A DNA stretch of 44,795 nt, taken from contig JASGFG010000025.1 in assembly GCA_047605605.1 (NCBI GenBank), forward strand, positions 1-44,795. The letters are read 5' to 3'. Positions 1 to 8,236 of this stretch are shown here, in pieces. The stretch comes from JAATGA01 sp047605605 (lineage in GTDB: Bacteria; Pseudomonadota; Alphaproteobacteria; Rhodobacterales; Rhodobacteraceae). The position numbers and the translations under genes are program-made. The notes below the pieces were generated by a model, which was not told the DNA's origin, searched no databases, and saw only the letters and a program-made list of their open reading frames with translations. Numbering within the stretch: the stretch's first letter is position 1; each line of letters begins with the position of its first letter.

Positions 1-102
1 ACCGCGACCGCCCCCGCCATCGGCACCCGCCTGCGCGCGGTGATCGACGGGCAGGCCGACCCGCCGCATGTCCATTTCGTGCCGGATGCCGCCCATGACT
101 GA
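1..102 (+). CDS. DUF35 OB-fold protein, C-terminal fragment
   Basis: Only the last 33 codons lie in the window. The frame is open from base 1 to a TGA. The tail contains a 'GTRLRAVID' strand and ends in 'PPHVHFVPDAAHD', which looks like the end of the OB-fold part of DUF35 acyl-CoA-binding proteins. The assignment rests mainly on context: DUF35 genes commonly sit just before a thiolase-like gene and the two proteins form a complex. Here the stop overlaps the following thiolase-like start by eight bases, which fits translational coupling. The N-terminal zinc-ribbon half is outside the window, so the family call is moderate. Confidence 0.5.
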   Translation, partial: TATAPAIGTRLRAVIDGQADPPHVHFVPDAAHD

Positions 103-1252
103 CACCGCCTTTCCCCGCGCCGCCTGCGCCATCGCGGGGGCCGCGAGTTTTGGCATCGGCCTCTGCCCCGGCTTTACCGCGCTGGAGATGACGGCCAAGG
201 CCGGGCTGCTGGCGCTGGAGGATGCCGGGCTGACGGTGGCCGACGTGGACGGGCTGTTCACCTGCCTGCCCGAGGATCTGCTGGGCGGGCTGGCCGTCAC
301 CGAATACCTTGGCGTTCAGGCGCGGTTCGTCGACAACAACCGCACCGGCGGGTCGTCCTTCCTGAACCACCTGATGACCGCCTGCTTCATGATCTCGGCC
401 GGTTACATCAGGACCGCGCTGATCTGCTATGGCTCGAACCAGCGGTCGGCGGCGGGCAAGCTGGTCTCGGCGCTGCGCGGTTCGGTCCATGAGGCGCCGC
501 ATCGCGCCATCATGCCGATTGCGGGCTATGCGCTGGCCGCCTCGCGCCACATGCACGACTACGGCACCACTCGCCAGCAGCTGGGCGCGGTGGCCCTGGC
601 CGCGCGGGCCTGGGCGCAACTGAACCCCGAGGCGTTCCGGCGCGACCCAATGACGATGGACGACTACATGGCCGCGCGGATCGTGTCGTCCCCTCTGGGC
701 GTCGCGGATTGCTGCCTTGTGACCGATGGCGCGGCCGCGGTGGTCGTGACCGCCCTGCCCCATGCGCGCGACCTGGCGCAACGCCCGGTCGTAGTTCTGG
801 GCGCGGGGGCGGAAACCACGCACAAGGAAATCGCCGCGATGCCCGACCTGTGCACCACCGGGGCCAAAGTCTCGGGCCAACGGGCTTATGCGGCATCGGG
901 CTATGGCCCCTCGGACATCGACATGGTGCAGCTTTACGATGCCTTCACCATCAACACGATCCTGTTTCTGGAGGATCTGGGTTTCTGCCCCAAGGGCGAG
1001 GGCGGCCGCTTCGTCTCAGGCGGCCATATCGCGCCGGGCGGGGGCCTGCCGGTCAACACCAACGGCGGCGGCCTGTCCTGCGTGCATCCCGGCATGTATG
1101 GCCTGTTCACCCTGGTCGAGGCCACGCGCCAGATCCGGCGCCAGGCGGGCGACCGGCAGCTGGACAAGGCGGATCTGGCGCTCTGCCACGGCAATGGCGG
1201 CGTCCTGTCCTCGCAGACCAGCGTGGTTCTGGGCAGCCTGAACACGATCTGA
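95..1252 (+). CDS. Thiolase-like protein (Ltp2/DitF-like), nucleophilic Cys absent
   Basis: A 385-residue thiolase-fold protein of the SCP2/acetyl-CoA acetyltransferase-like class. The N-terminal half aligns with thiolases, but the segment that normally reads N-R-x-C-G-S-G is NRTGGSS (residues 82-88), so the Cys position is Gly. Two conserved features of the class are visible: YDAFT at 281-285 and HPGMYG at 331-336. Thiolase-like proteins that lack this Cys and pair with DUF35 include the steroid side-chain aldolase Ltp2, which cleaves C-C bonds with tyrosines in place of Cys chemistry. A retro-aldolase or other acyl-CoA lyase role is therefore as likely as a thiolase role. The start at ATG 95 is chosen because it overlaps the upstream DUF35 stop; an ATG at 68 is in frame. 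The exact substrate is unknown. Confidence 0.8.
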   Translation: MTDTAFPRAACAIAGAASFGIGLCPGFTALEMTAKAGLLALEDAGLTVADVDGLFTCLPEDLLGGLAVTEYLGVQARFVDNNRTGGSSFLNHLMTACFMISAGYIRTALICYGSNQRSAAGKLVSALRGSVHEAPHRAIMPIAGYALAASRHMHDYGTTRQQLGAVALAARAWAQLNPEAFRRDPMTMDDYMAARIVSSPLGVADCCLVTDGAAAVVVTALPHARDLAQRPVVVLGAGAETTHKEIAAMPDLCTTGAKVSGQRAYAASGYGPSDIDMVQLYDAFTINTILFLEDLGFCPKGEGGRFVSGGHIAPGGGLPVNTNGGGLSCVHPGMYGLFTLVEATRQIRRQAGDRQLDKADLALCHGNGGVLSSQTSVVLGSLNTI

Positions 1253-1289
1253 CGCACGGCGGACCAGCCCTCTCGCCATGCGAAAGAAG

Positions 1290-1318
1290 GCCCCGCGGAA
1301 ATGTTCCGCGGGGCTTTT
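1290..1318 (+). terminator. Intrinsic terminator after the thiolase-like gene
   Basis: An 11-bp perfect stem (GCCCCGCGGAA paired with TTCCGCGGGGC) with a 3-base loop is followed by TTTT. It lies 37 bases after the thiolase-like stop and before the convergent porin gene, so it probably works mainly on the plus strand. The reverse side has only a weak T tract. Confidence 0.85.
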
Positions 1319-1360
1319 CCTTTGGCATTGCCCGCCCCGTGCAGGGGCGGGCGGGTCCGG

Positions 1361-2536
1361 TCAGAAGGTGAACTTCACCACGCCTTGCAGGCGGGTGTTG
1401 TCGAACTTGGCGCCATCGAACTGCTCGCGTTCCACATAGCTGACCTCGGCGGCCAGCATCACCGATTTGGTGGCGAAATAGCGGTAGGTCAGGTAGGCCG
1501 AGCTGAGCTGCTTGGTATAGTTCGCGGCCGCGCCGGCATAGTCGTCATAGCGCTGCACGCCATAGGCGATGGAGATGTCGCTTTTCTCGCCCAGCTTCTG
1601 GGTGACGCCGGCCTTGATGCCCTGCGCCTTGATCGCATTGCCGTCGGCGTCGATGTCAAAGGCGTATTTCCCCGCCGCGCCGATCTCGATCCCCGAATAG
1701 CCCGCGTTGTTCATCACCGTGGTGATGCCCTTGCCGCCGACGTATTGCAGTTGCAGCTTGCCCCCCGACCAGGCTTCGAAATCCGCGCCGATCGCATAGC
1801 CAAAGCCATGCACACTGTCATCCGCCGCAGTTTCCAGGCTGCGCGAGATCAGGCCCATGCCGACCTTCAGCTTGGGCGAGGAATAGCCCGCGAAAGCCGA
1901 CAGCGACAGGTTGGAAGAGTTGCCGGGGGCATAGTCTTCCTCGATGGCGGCCGACAGGCGCCACTGATCGTTCGGCTTGTAGGTAAAGCGGACCTGCGGC
2001 GTGCGATAGTTGCTGCCGCCCGCCAGCCCGTTGAAGTCCTGCACCGCGCCGGGCACACCTTCGGAGGGCATCCAGTTCGTCCAGGTCTGACCGGCCAGCA
2101 GCGGGCCGATCTCGCCATAGGCATGGCGCAGACGGAAGGTGCCACCGCCGCCTCCGAAGAAGTCGCCCTCGATGTTGAACTTGGCCTGGCCGATGTCGGT
2201 GTCGATGGTGCCCTTGACGCCCAGACGGCTTTCATAGGCATGGGCGTTGGTGCCGCCATCCTCGACCGAGGCCGAGGTCACGCCGGCCATGCCGCCGGTC
2301 GTGGTGCCGAGGTCATAATTGTCGTCGCCGATCACGTCCAGCTTGGCGTAGCCATAGAAGGTCAGCTTGACGCCGGGATTCGCCACGACCGAACCGGCCT
2401 GCGTCTTTTCCGCCTCCAGCTTGGCAACGCGCGCCTCCAGCGCCGAGATTTCGTCCGCGGCGGCGGCCCCGCCCGTCCCGATCAGCGCGGCCGCGATCAG
2501 ACTGCCCCGCGCGGTGGTCTTCAGTTTCGCTTTCAT
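1361..2536 (-). CDS. DcaP-like outer-membrane porin
   Basis: A 391-residue outer-membrane protein. A signal peptide with likely cleavage after residue 27 (GGAAAA|DE) is followed by a short heptad-like coiled coil, 'ISALEARVAKLEAEK', and then a beta-barrel of alternating hydrophobic and polar strands ending in the aromatic C-terminus 'VVKFTF', typical for BAM recognition. The coiled coil plus barrel of about 400 residues is the layout of DcaP-type porins, which carry dicarboxylates and other small acids. Neighbouring acyl-CoA catabolism genes on the same strand suggest that it may admit their substrates, but this is inference. The ATG is chosen because GGGAGGA stands just upstream; an in-frame ATG 60 bases earlier has no such site and would spoil the signal peptide. 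Confidence 0.87.
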   Translation of the reverse strand: MKAKLKTTARGSLIAAALIGTGGAAAADEISALEARVAKLEAEKTQAGSVVANPGVKLTFYGYAKLDVIGDDNYDLGTTTGGMAGVTSASVEDGGTNAHAYESRLGVKGTIDTDIGQAKFNIEGDFFGGGGGTFRLRHAYGEIGPLLAGQTWTNWMPSEGVPGAVQDFNGLAGGSNYRTPQVRFTYKPNDQWRLSAAIEEDYAPGNSSNLSLSAFAGYSSPKLKVGMGLISRSLETAADDSVHGFGYAIGADFEAWSGGKLQLQYVGGKGITTVMNNAGYSGIEIGAAGKYAFDIDADGNAIKAQGIKAGVTQKLGEKSDISIAYGVQRYDDYAGAAANYTKQLSSAYLTYRYFATKSVMLAAEVSYVEREQFDGAKFDNTRLQGVVKFTF

Positions 2537-2662
2537 GTTTCCTCCCAAAGTCCGGCCCGGTCGCCGGACAACACTTTCCGGTCCCGGTCCGCGCATGGCG
2601 ACCGGGTGTCGTTCATCCCCAGGGCATGTGTCGATGCGGGCGCCCTTGCCGCGCCCACGCCT

Positions 2663-2698
2663 CCCCTTTCACCGGGCTTACCCCTTTCACCCGGCTTT
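2663..2698. repeat. 18-bp tandem repeat, two copies, in the porin leader
   Basis: Two adjacent 18-base units, CCCCTTTCACCGGGCTTA and CCCCTTTCACCCGGCTTT, match at 16 of 18 positions. They lie between the predicted porin promoter and the porin start codon, so they would be transcribed in its leader. A 7-base direct repeat, CGCATAC (2700-2706 and 2722-2728, 22 bases apart), lies next to them. Confidence 0.8.
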
Positions 2699-2731
2699 GC
2701 GCATACAGGAATCCATGTATCCGCATACGCA

Positions 2732-2759
2732 AGAATATTGCGGACGCAGATTTCGGCAA
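2732..2759 (-). promoter_or_regulatory. Predicted promoter of the porin gene
   Basis: On the minus strand, TTGCCG (-35-like) and TATTCT (-10-like) are separated by 16 bp. The start would lie near 2725, within the CGCATAC repeats, leaving a leader of about 190 bases. The surrounding 380-base gap between the porin and the thiolase holds no other gene that I can support. Confidence 0.45.
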
Positions 2760-2883
2760 GGAATTTCTGCACAACTTCGTGAGTTATTGCATTTTTATCA
2801 ACAAGTTGCGGGGCAGGATCGCGCGAAAACACCTTTGTCCGGGTCCCACGCATCCGCGGCCCGGCAAAGGTCTTTCAACGGGC

Positions 2884-2909
2884 GCGCGGCCGCCTTGCGG
2901 CGGCCGCGC
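2884..2909 (-). terminator. Strong hairpin after the minus-strand thiolase
   Basis: An 11-bp perfect GC-only stem with a 4-base TTGC loop begins ten bases after the thiolase stop on the minus strand. No clear T run follows, so it may act as a transcript-end stabiliser or a weak terminator. Confidence 0.55.
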
Positions 2910-2918
2910 CGGGGCCTG

Positions 2919-4094
2919 TCAGGCCCGTTCGACGGCCAGTGCGATCCCCTGTCCACCGCCGATGCACATCGTCACCAGCCCGCGTTTCCCCCCCGTGCGG
3001 GCCAGTTCGGCCAGCGCCTTGACCACCAGAATCGTCCCCGTGGCGCCCACCGGATGGCCAAGCGCGATGGCCCCGCCATTCGGATTCACCCGCGCCGGAT
3101 CGAGGCCGAGCGCCCGGCTGACCGCGACCGCCTGGGCGGCAAAGGCCTCGTTCGATTCGATCACGTCGAAATCCCCGGCCGTCAGCCCGGTCTTGCGCAG
3201 CAGCAGATCCACCGCCGGAACCGGACCGATCCCCATCACCTCGGGGCGCACGCCCGCCACCGCATAGCCGACGATCCGCCCGAGCGGCTTCAGCCCGGCC
3301 TTTTCCGCGGCCTCGGCCCGCGCCAGCACCACCGCCGCCGCCCCGTCGTTGATGCCCGAGGCATTGCCCGCCGTGACGCTGCCGTCCTTGCGGAACGCGG
3401 GTTTCAGCGCGGCCAGCGCCTCGGCCGAGGTTTCCTTGGGGTGCTCGTCGGTCACGAACTGCACCGGCCCCTTGCGCGACTTCACCTCGACCGGGACGAT
3501 CTGGTCGGCGAAGCGCCCCTCAGCCAGCGCGCGGGCGGCGCGGTTCTGGCTTTCCAGCGCAAAGGCATCCTGATCGGCGCGCGAGACGCCATATTCCCCG
3601 GCGACATTCTCGGCGGTGATGCCCATGTGCCCGGTGCCGAAGGGGCAGGTCAGCGTGCCGACCAGCATGTCGACCATCGCCGTATCACCCATCTTTTGCC
3701 CGAACCGCGCGGTCTGCACCGCAAAGGGTGCGCGCGACATGCATTCCGCCCCGCCCGCCAGTGCGAAATCCGCATCCCCCAGCATCAGCGCCTGCGCGGC
3801 CGAGACGATGGCCTGCACCCCCGATCCGCACAGCCTGTTGACGTTCATCGCCGGCGCGCTGTCCGGCACGCCTGCCCCCATCGCGGCAAGGCGCGACAGA
3901 TACATGTCCTTCGGCTCGGTATTGATCACATGGCCAAAGACGGCTGTGCCGATCCGGTCGGCGGCAATGCCCGCCCGCGCGATGGCCTCACGCGCCGCGA
4001 TGGCACCCAACTCATGCGGGGCAAAGCCCGAAAGCGCGCCGCCAAAGCCGCCGATGGCGGTGCGGACGCCGGAAAGGATGACAATATCACTCAT
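2919..4094 (-). CDS. Acetyl-CoA acyltransferase (thiolase II)
   Basis: A 391-residue degradative/biosynthetic-type thiolase catalysing acyl-CoA + acetyl-CoA exchange with 3-ketoacyl-CoA. All catalytic elements are present: Cys89 in NRLCGSG, the GNASGINDGAAAV loop, His347 in GHPVGATG, and Cys377 in MCIGGGQG. Length is typical for BktB/PhaA/AtoB relatives, and the sequence alone does not fix chain-length preference. It is the last gene of a five-gene minus-strand operon, 21 bases after the enoyl-CoA hydratase. Because valine breakdown does not need a thiolase, this member may serve isoleucine or straight-chain acyl-CoAs. Confidence 0.93.
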   Translation of the reverse strand: MSDIVILSGVRTAIGGFGGALSGFAPHELGAIAAREAIARAGIAADRIGTAVFGHVINTEPKDMYLSRLAAMGAGVPDSAPAMNVNRLCGSGVQAIVSAAQALMLGDADFALAGGAECMSRAPFAVQTARFGQKMGDTAMVDMLVGTLTCPFGTGHMGITAENVAGEYGVSRADQDAFALESQNRAARALAEGRFADQIVPVEVKSRKGPVQFVTDEHPKETSAEALAALKPAFRKDGSVTAGNASGINDGAAAVVLARAEAAEKAGLKPLGRIVGYAVAGVRPEVMGIGPVPAVDLLLRKTGLTAGDFDVIESNEAFAAQAVAVSRALGLDPARVNPNGGAIALGHPVGATGTILVVKALAELARTGGKRGLVTMCIGGGQGIALAVERA

Positions 4095-4115
4095 GTTGGT
4101 TCCCCCTTGGCCGCG

Positions 4116-4889
4116 TCAGCGATGGCTGAACTGCGGCGGCCGTTTCTCGACAAAGGCGGTCATGCCTTCCTTCTGGTCTTCCGTGGCGAACAGCGCGTGG
4201 AACAGCCGCCGTTCGTAGCGGACGCCTTCGGCCAGCGCCATGTCAGGGGCACGGCGGACGGCATCCTTGATCGACAGGACGGCGGGCAGCGACATGTCGG
4301 CAATCGTCGCGGCCGTCTTCATCGCCTCGTCCAGTAGGGTGTCGGCGGGCACCACACGGGCGACAAGGCCGCTGCGTTCCGCCTCGGCCGCGTCCATCAT
4401 CCGCCCGGTCAGGCACATTTCCATCGCCTTGGCCTGCCCGATCAGCCGGGTCAGCCGCTGGCTTCCGCCCATGCCGGGCATGACGCCCAGCCTGACCTCG
4501 GGCTGGCCGAATTTCGCGGTATCGGCGGAGAGGATGAAATCGCACATCATCGCCAGCTCGCAACCGCCGCCCAGGGCATAGCCCGCAACCGCCGCGATCG
4601 CGGGTTTCCGCAGGGCGGTGAACGCTTCCCATTCCGCGAACCAGTCGGCGGCGTGCATCGCGGCGAAATCCTGGGGCTGCATCTCCTTGATGTCGGCCCC
4701 GGCGGCAAAGGCCTTGGCCGACCCGGTGATGACCAGCGCGCCGATGTCGGGATCCCCCTCGGCCTCGGTCGCCGCGGCGATGATCTCACGCGCCACTTGC
4801 CGGTTCAGCGCGTTCAGCGCCTGCGGCCGGTTCAGCGTGATCAGCCGCACCCGGCCCCGCGTTTCGGCAAGGATGGTCTCGAAACTCAC
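4116..4889 (-). CDS. Enoyl-CoA hydratase
   Basis: A 257-residue crotonase-fold enzyme that adds water to trans-2-enoyl-CoA. It keeps both catalytic glutamates, Glu111 (GGGCELAMMCD) and Glu131 (FGQPEVRLG), and the oxyanion-hole segments AAGADIKEM and GYALGGGC. In this operon it probably hydrates methacrylyl-CoA to 3-hydroxyisobutyryl-CoA, supplying the hydrolase encoded two genes upstream; crotonyl-CoA and similar short enoyl-CoAs are likely too. Its ATG overlaps the mmsB stop by four bases (ATGA), which implies coupled translation. Confidence 0.93.
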   Translation of the reverse strand: MSFETILAETRGRVRLITLNRPQALNALNRQVAREIIAAATEAEGDPDIGALVITGSAKAFAAGADIKEMQPQDFAAMHAADWFAEWEAFTALRKPAIAAVAGYALGGGCELAMMCDFILSADTAKFGQPEVRLGVMPGMGGSQRLTRLIGQAKAMEMCLTGRMMDAAEAERSGLVARVVPADTLLDEAMKTAATIADMSLPAVLSIKDAVRRAPDMALAEGVRYERRLFHALFATEDQKEGMTAFVEKRPPQFSHR

Positions 4890-5758
4890 GCCCGCCCCCG
4901 CTTTTCAAACCGCGGCAGCATGGCGGAAAAGTCGCGCCCGCGCCCGCCTTCGTGTTCCACGAAGTCCTGATACAGCCGCGCCGCCAGATGCCCCATCGGC
5001 GTGTCGGCATCCGCACCCTCGGCCGCCTGCTGCGACAGGTTCAGATCCTTGAGCATCAGTTCCGCCGCAAAGCCGGGCTTGTAGTCGTTGTCGGCGGGCG
5101 ATTTCGGCCCCACGCCCGGCGCCGGGCAATAGGCGTTCATCGTCCAGCTGTAACCGGAAGACGTGGACACCACATCGAACATCTTCTGCCGGTCCAGCCC
5201 CAGCTTGTCGGCCAGCGCAAAGGCCTCGCAGGTGGCGATCATCGTCACGCCCAGGATCATGTTGTTGCAGATCTTGGCCGCCTGCCCCGCGCCCGAGGCG
5301 CCGCAATGCACCGCCTTTTGCCCCATGATGCCGAAAAGCGGCTCTACCACCGCAAAAGCCGTATCCGGCCCGCCCACCATGAAGGTCAGCGTCCCCGCCT
5401 GCGCCCCGCCGATCCCGCCGGAAACCGGCGCGTCCAGCGCGACCAGCCCGGCGGCAACCGCCTGATCCGCCACCGCGCGCGCGCTTTCCACATCCACCGT
5501 GGAACAGTCGCACAGCACCGCGCCCGCGCGCATCGCCGGGATCGCCTCGGCCGCGACATGACGCAGGATGCCGCCATTCGGCAGCATGGTGATCACCACA
5601 TCCGCGCCCGCCGCCGCCTCGGCCGCCGTGGCGACGCGCGACACCCCTTCGGGCATCGGGGCGACCAGATCGAACCCCGCCACCTCATGCCCCGCCTTGG
5701 CCAGGTTGGCCGCCATCGGGCCACCCATGTTGCCCAAGCCGATGAAACCGATCTTCAT
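4886..5758 (-). CDS. mmsB: 3-hydroxyisobutyrate dehydrogenase
   Basis: A 290-residue beta-hydroxyacid dehydrogenase that oxidises 3-hydroxyisobutyrate to methylmalonate semialdehyde with NAD+. The N-terminal Rossmann motif GFIGLGNMGGPMA (residues 4-16), the substrate-binding DAPVSGG segment, and the catalytic-lysine segment GQAAKICNNM are all visible, and the length is standard. It lies 21 bases after the 3-hydroxyisobutyryl-CoA hydrolase gene, whose product is its substrate. The next enzyme, methylmalonate-semialdehyde dehydrogenase (MmsA), is not encoded in this window. Confidence 0.95.
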   Translation of the reverse strand: MKIGFIGLGNMGGPMAANLAKAGHEVAGFDLVAPMPEGVSRVATAAEAAAGADVVITMLPNGGILRHVAAEAIPAMRAGAVLCDCSTVDVESARAVADQAVAAGLVALDAPVSGGIGGAQAGTLTFMVGGPDTAFAVVEPLFGIMGQKAVHCGASGAGQAAKICNNMILGVTMIATCEAFALADKLGLDRQKMFDVVSTSSGYSWTMNAYCPAPGVGPKSPADNDYKPGFAAELMLKDLNLSQQAAEGADADTPMGHLAARLYQDFVEHEGGRGRDFSAMLPRFEKRGRA

Positions 5759-5779
5759 TGCATTCCCCCCTTGCGGTCT

Positions 5780-6811
5780 TCACACCGCCGCGAACAGCGA
5801 CGGCAGCGGTTGCAGCCCGGCCAACAGCGCGGCGGTATCCACCGCCTCCAGCGTGACGGGATGCCATTTCGGATTGCGGTCCTTGTCGATGACCGCCGCC
5901 CGCACACCTTCGTAAAAGTCGTGACCCTTCAGGATCAGCGCATCCGCCGCTAGTTCCCGGTCAAGGCAGGTTTCCAGATCGGGCGACCCGGCCGCCGCCC
6001 GCAACAGATGCAGCGTCAGGATCAGGCTGGTCGGCGATTTCCGCTGCATCAGAGCCGCCGTTTCCGCCGCGAATGCCGATCCGTCGGTCTCCAGCGCCGC
6101 AAGGATCGCGCCCATGTCACCGGCCGAAAACGCCGCCTCGATCAATCCCGCATTGTCGCGCAGCCGCGACGGGCCGGGGTCCGCCGCATGGGCCGCAATC
6201 GCCGCCTCCGGCGCCACGCCCGCCGCCAGATCGGCCAGCAGCGCCGGTATCGCCGCAACGGGCACCATCGCATCGGCCAGCCCCGCCGCGATCACATCCG
6301 CCGCGCCGATCGTGGCGCCGGTCAGCCCGATCCACAGGCCCAATCCCTGCGGCGCGCGGGCCAGCGCCCATGTGCCGCCGACATCGGGGAAATAGCCGAT
6401 CCCGGTTTCCGGCATGGCGAATTTCACCCGCTCGGTCACGACGCGGTGCCGCCCATGCACCGACAGGCCGACGCCGCCGCCCATGCAGATGCCGTCCATC
6501 ACCGCGATCCACGGTTTTTGCAGCCGGTGGATGCGGGCGTCCAGCCGGTATTCCTCGGCCCAGAAGGTCATCGCTTTTTCCGGCTGGGTCCGCCCGGTGG
6601 ACCACAGCATCTTGATGTCGCCCCCCGCGCACAGCGCCCGGTCCCCCTCGCCCGTCAGGGCAATGGCCCGCACCGCGGGATCGGCCTCCAGCCGGTCCAG
6701 CCCGGCCTCGATCAGTCGCACCATCTCCAGGTCCAGACTGTTCAGCACGTCGGGCCGGTTCAGGTGAACGCGGCCGAGCGCGCCCTCGACCGTGATGACG
6801 ACCGAACTCAT
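5780..6811 (-). CDS. 3-hydroxyisobutyryl-CoA hydrolase
   Basis: A 343-residue crotonase-superfamily thioesterase that releases 3-hydroxyisobutyrate from its CoA ester in valine catabolism. Diagnostic segments are CAGGDIKML, DGICMGGGVGLSVHGRHRVVTE and MPETGIGYFPDVGG. The long C-terminal half (TSLILTLHLLRAA; CLDRELAAD; DFYEGVRAAVIDKDRNPKW) separates it from ordinary hydratases. The ATG overlaps the upstream acyl-CoA dehydrogenase stop by four bases. The frame stays open far upstream inside the dehydrogenase gene, but the family N-terminus and the overlap fix the start here. Confidence 0.95.
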   Translation of the reverse strand: MSSVVITVEGALGRVHLNRPDVLNSLDLEMVRLIEAGLDRLEADPAVRAIALTGEGDRALCAGGDIKMLWSTGRTQPEKAMTFWAEEYRLDARIHRLQKPWIAVMDGICMGGGVGLSVHGRHRVVTERVKFAMPETGIGYFPDVGGTWALARAPQGLGLWIGLTGATIGAADVIAAGLADAMVPVAAIPALLADLAAGVAPEAAIAAHAADPGPSRLRDNAGLIEAAFSAGDMGAILAALETDGSAFAAETAALMQRKSPTSLILTLHLLRAAAGSPDLETCLDRELAADALILKGHDFYEGVRAAVIDKDRNPKWHPVTLEAVDTAALLAGLQPLPSLFAAV

Positions 6812-7953
6812 TTCCCCTCCACCAGCGAACGGGCCACGATCAGCCGCATGATCTCGTTCGTGCCTTCCAGGATCTGGTGGACGCGCAGGTCGCGCACGAT
6901 CTTTTCGATCCCGTATTCGGCCAGATAGCCATAGCCGCCATGCAGTTGCAGCGCGTCGTTGGCGATGTCGAAACAGGTGTCGGTGACGAACCGCTTGGCC
7001 GCGGCGCACAGCACCGTCGCATCGGGCGCCTTGGCGTCCAGCGCCGCCGCCGCCCGCCACAGGAACGACCGCGCCGCCTCCAGCCGGATCTTCATGTCGG
7101 CCAGCCGGAATTGCAGCGCCTGCATCTCGTCTAGCCGTTTGCCGAACGCCTTGCGCTCGGCCATATAGGCCAGCGATTTTTCCAGCGCCGCCCCCGCCCC
7201 GCCCAAGGAACAGGCCGCGATGTTCAACCGCCCGCCATCCAGCCCGGCCATCGCGATGTTGAAGCCGCGCCCCTCCTCGCCCAGCAGGGCCTCGGGGCCA
7301 AGGCGCACGCCATCCATCTGCACCGCGCGCGTCGGCTGGGCGTTCCAGCCCATCTTGCGCTCGTTCGCCCCGAACGAAAGGGCGGGCGCATTGCCGGGCA
7401 CGATAAAGCAGGAAATCCCCTTCGGCCCCGGCCCGCCCGTCCGCGCCATCACCAGATACACATCCGACGACCCCGCGCCGGAAATGAACTGCTTCTGCCC
7501 GGTCAGCCGCCAGCCGTCGCCATCGCGTTCCGCCCGCGTCGACAGCGCCGCCGCATCCGACCCCACCCCCGGTTCGGTCAGGCAATAGGAGGCGCGATGT
7601 TCCAGCGAGGCCAGCACGCGGCACCACGCTTCGCGCTGCGCCTGCGTGCCGAACCGGTCGATCATCCACACGCACATGTTGTGGATCGAGATATAGGCGG
7701 AAATCGTCGGACAGGCCTCGGCCAGCGCCTCGAAGATCAGGACGGCATCCACCCGGCCAAGGCCGGTGCCGCCCACATCCTCGCGCGTATAGATGCCGCC
7801 AAGGCCAAGCGCCCCGGCTTCGGCCAGCACATCGGTGGGGAAATGCTTTTCCGCATCCCAGTCCAGCGCGCGCGGGGCGATCCTGTCGGCTGCAAAGCCG
7901 CGCGTCATGTCCAGAATGGCGGATTGCTCGTCGCTCAGGGTAAAGTCGATCAT
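6808..7953 (-). CDS. Acyl-CoA dehydrogenase, probably isobutyryl-CoA
   Basis: A 381-residue flavoprotein of the short/branched-chain acyl-CoA dehydrogenase family that introduces the 2,3-double bond and passes electrons to ETF. Visible motifs are YCLTEPGVGSDAA (FAD/substrate region), LTGQKQFISGAG, LHGGYGYLAEYG, and QILEGTNEIMR, whose Glu is at the catalytic-base position. As first gene of the operon with 3-hydroxyisobutyryl-CoA hydrolase and mmsB, isobutyryl-CoA is the best substrate guess (ACAD8-like); this is context inference. The start (MIDFTLSDEQ) has a GAAGG site upstream; an in-frame ATG 42 bases earlier adds a tail not usual for the family. Confidence 0.92.
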   Translation of the reverse strand: MIDFTLSDEQSAILDMTRGFAADRIAPRALDWDAEKHFPTDVLAEAGALGLGGIYTREDVGGTGLGRVDAVLIFEALAEACPTISAYISIHNMCVWMIDRFGTQAQREAWCRVLASLEHRASYCLTEPGVGSDAAALSTRAERDGDGWRLTGQKQFISGAGSSDVYLVMARTGGPGPKGISCFIVPGNAPALSFGANERKMGWNAQPTRAVQMDGVRLGPEALLGEEGRGFNIAMAGLDGGRLNIAACSLGGAGAALEKSLAYMAERKAFGKRLDEMQALQFRLADMKIRLEAARSFLWRAAAALDAKAPDATVLCAAAKRFVTDTCFDIANDALQLHGGYGYLAEYGIEKIVRDLRVHQILEGTNEIMRLIVARSLVEGK

Positions 7954-8039
7954 GGTGCCTTCAACCGCCTGTCGTTCCGTGCCGGTATGCCGCAAGGCGC
8001 GACCGGAAGCGAGGATCGGCCGGCCAACGTCATTGTGTA

Positions 8040-8067
8040 TTTATAGCCACCTTATTGCATATATGAA
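8040..8067 (-). promoter_or_regulatory. Candidate promoter of the valine operon
   Basis: On the minus strand, TTCATA and TATAAA are separated by 16 bp, about 85 bases before the acyl-CoA dehydrogenase start. It lies in an AT-rich stretch unlike the flanking genes. The -35 match is weak. Confidence 0.4.
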
Positions 8068-8173
8068 TATGGTTGTGAATATGGATTGTGGAACAATACC
8101 TAACGCTCGGCAGGCAAAGGCGATTTTCCGGCAATGTCCGGCGTGTGGCGACATTCCGACGATCTGCAACGCA

Positions 8174-8211
8174 TTGCGCATTGTATTTTTATGATGATAC
8201 AGTGTATACAC
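8174..8211 (+). promoter_or_regulatory. Promoter with GTGTATACAC operator for the beta-oxidation operon
   Basis: TTGCGC and GATACA (spacer 16 bp) are followed directly by the perfect 10-bp palindrome GTGTATACAC (8202-8211), which would cover the transcription start. Palindromes of this GTATAC type are typical operators of GntR-family (FadR/VanR-like) repressors. No GntR gene is present in the window, so the regulator is unidentified. The 283-base gap between the two divergent operons contains no gene. Confidence 0.55.
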
Positions 8212-8236
8212 AAACCGGAATCACGCAGGGCCAGCC

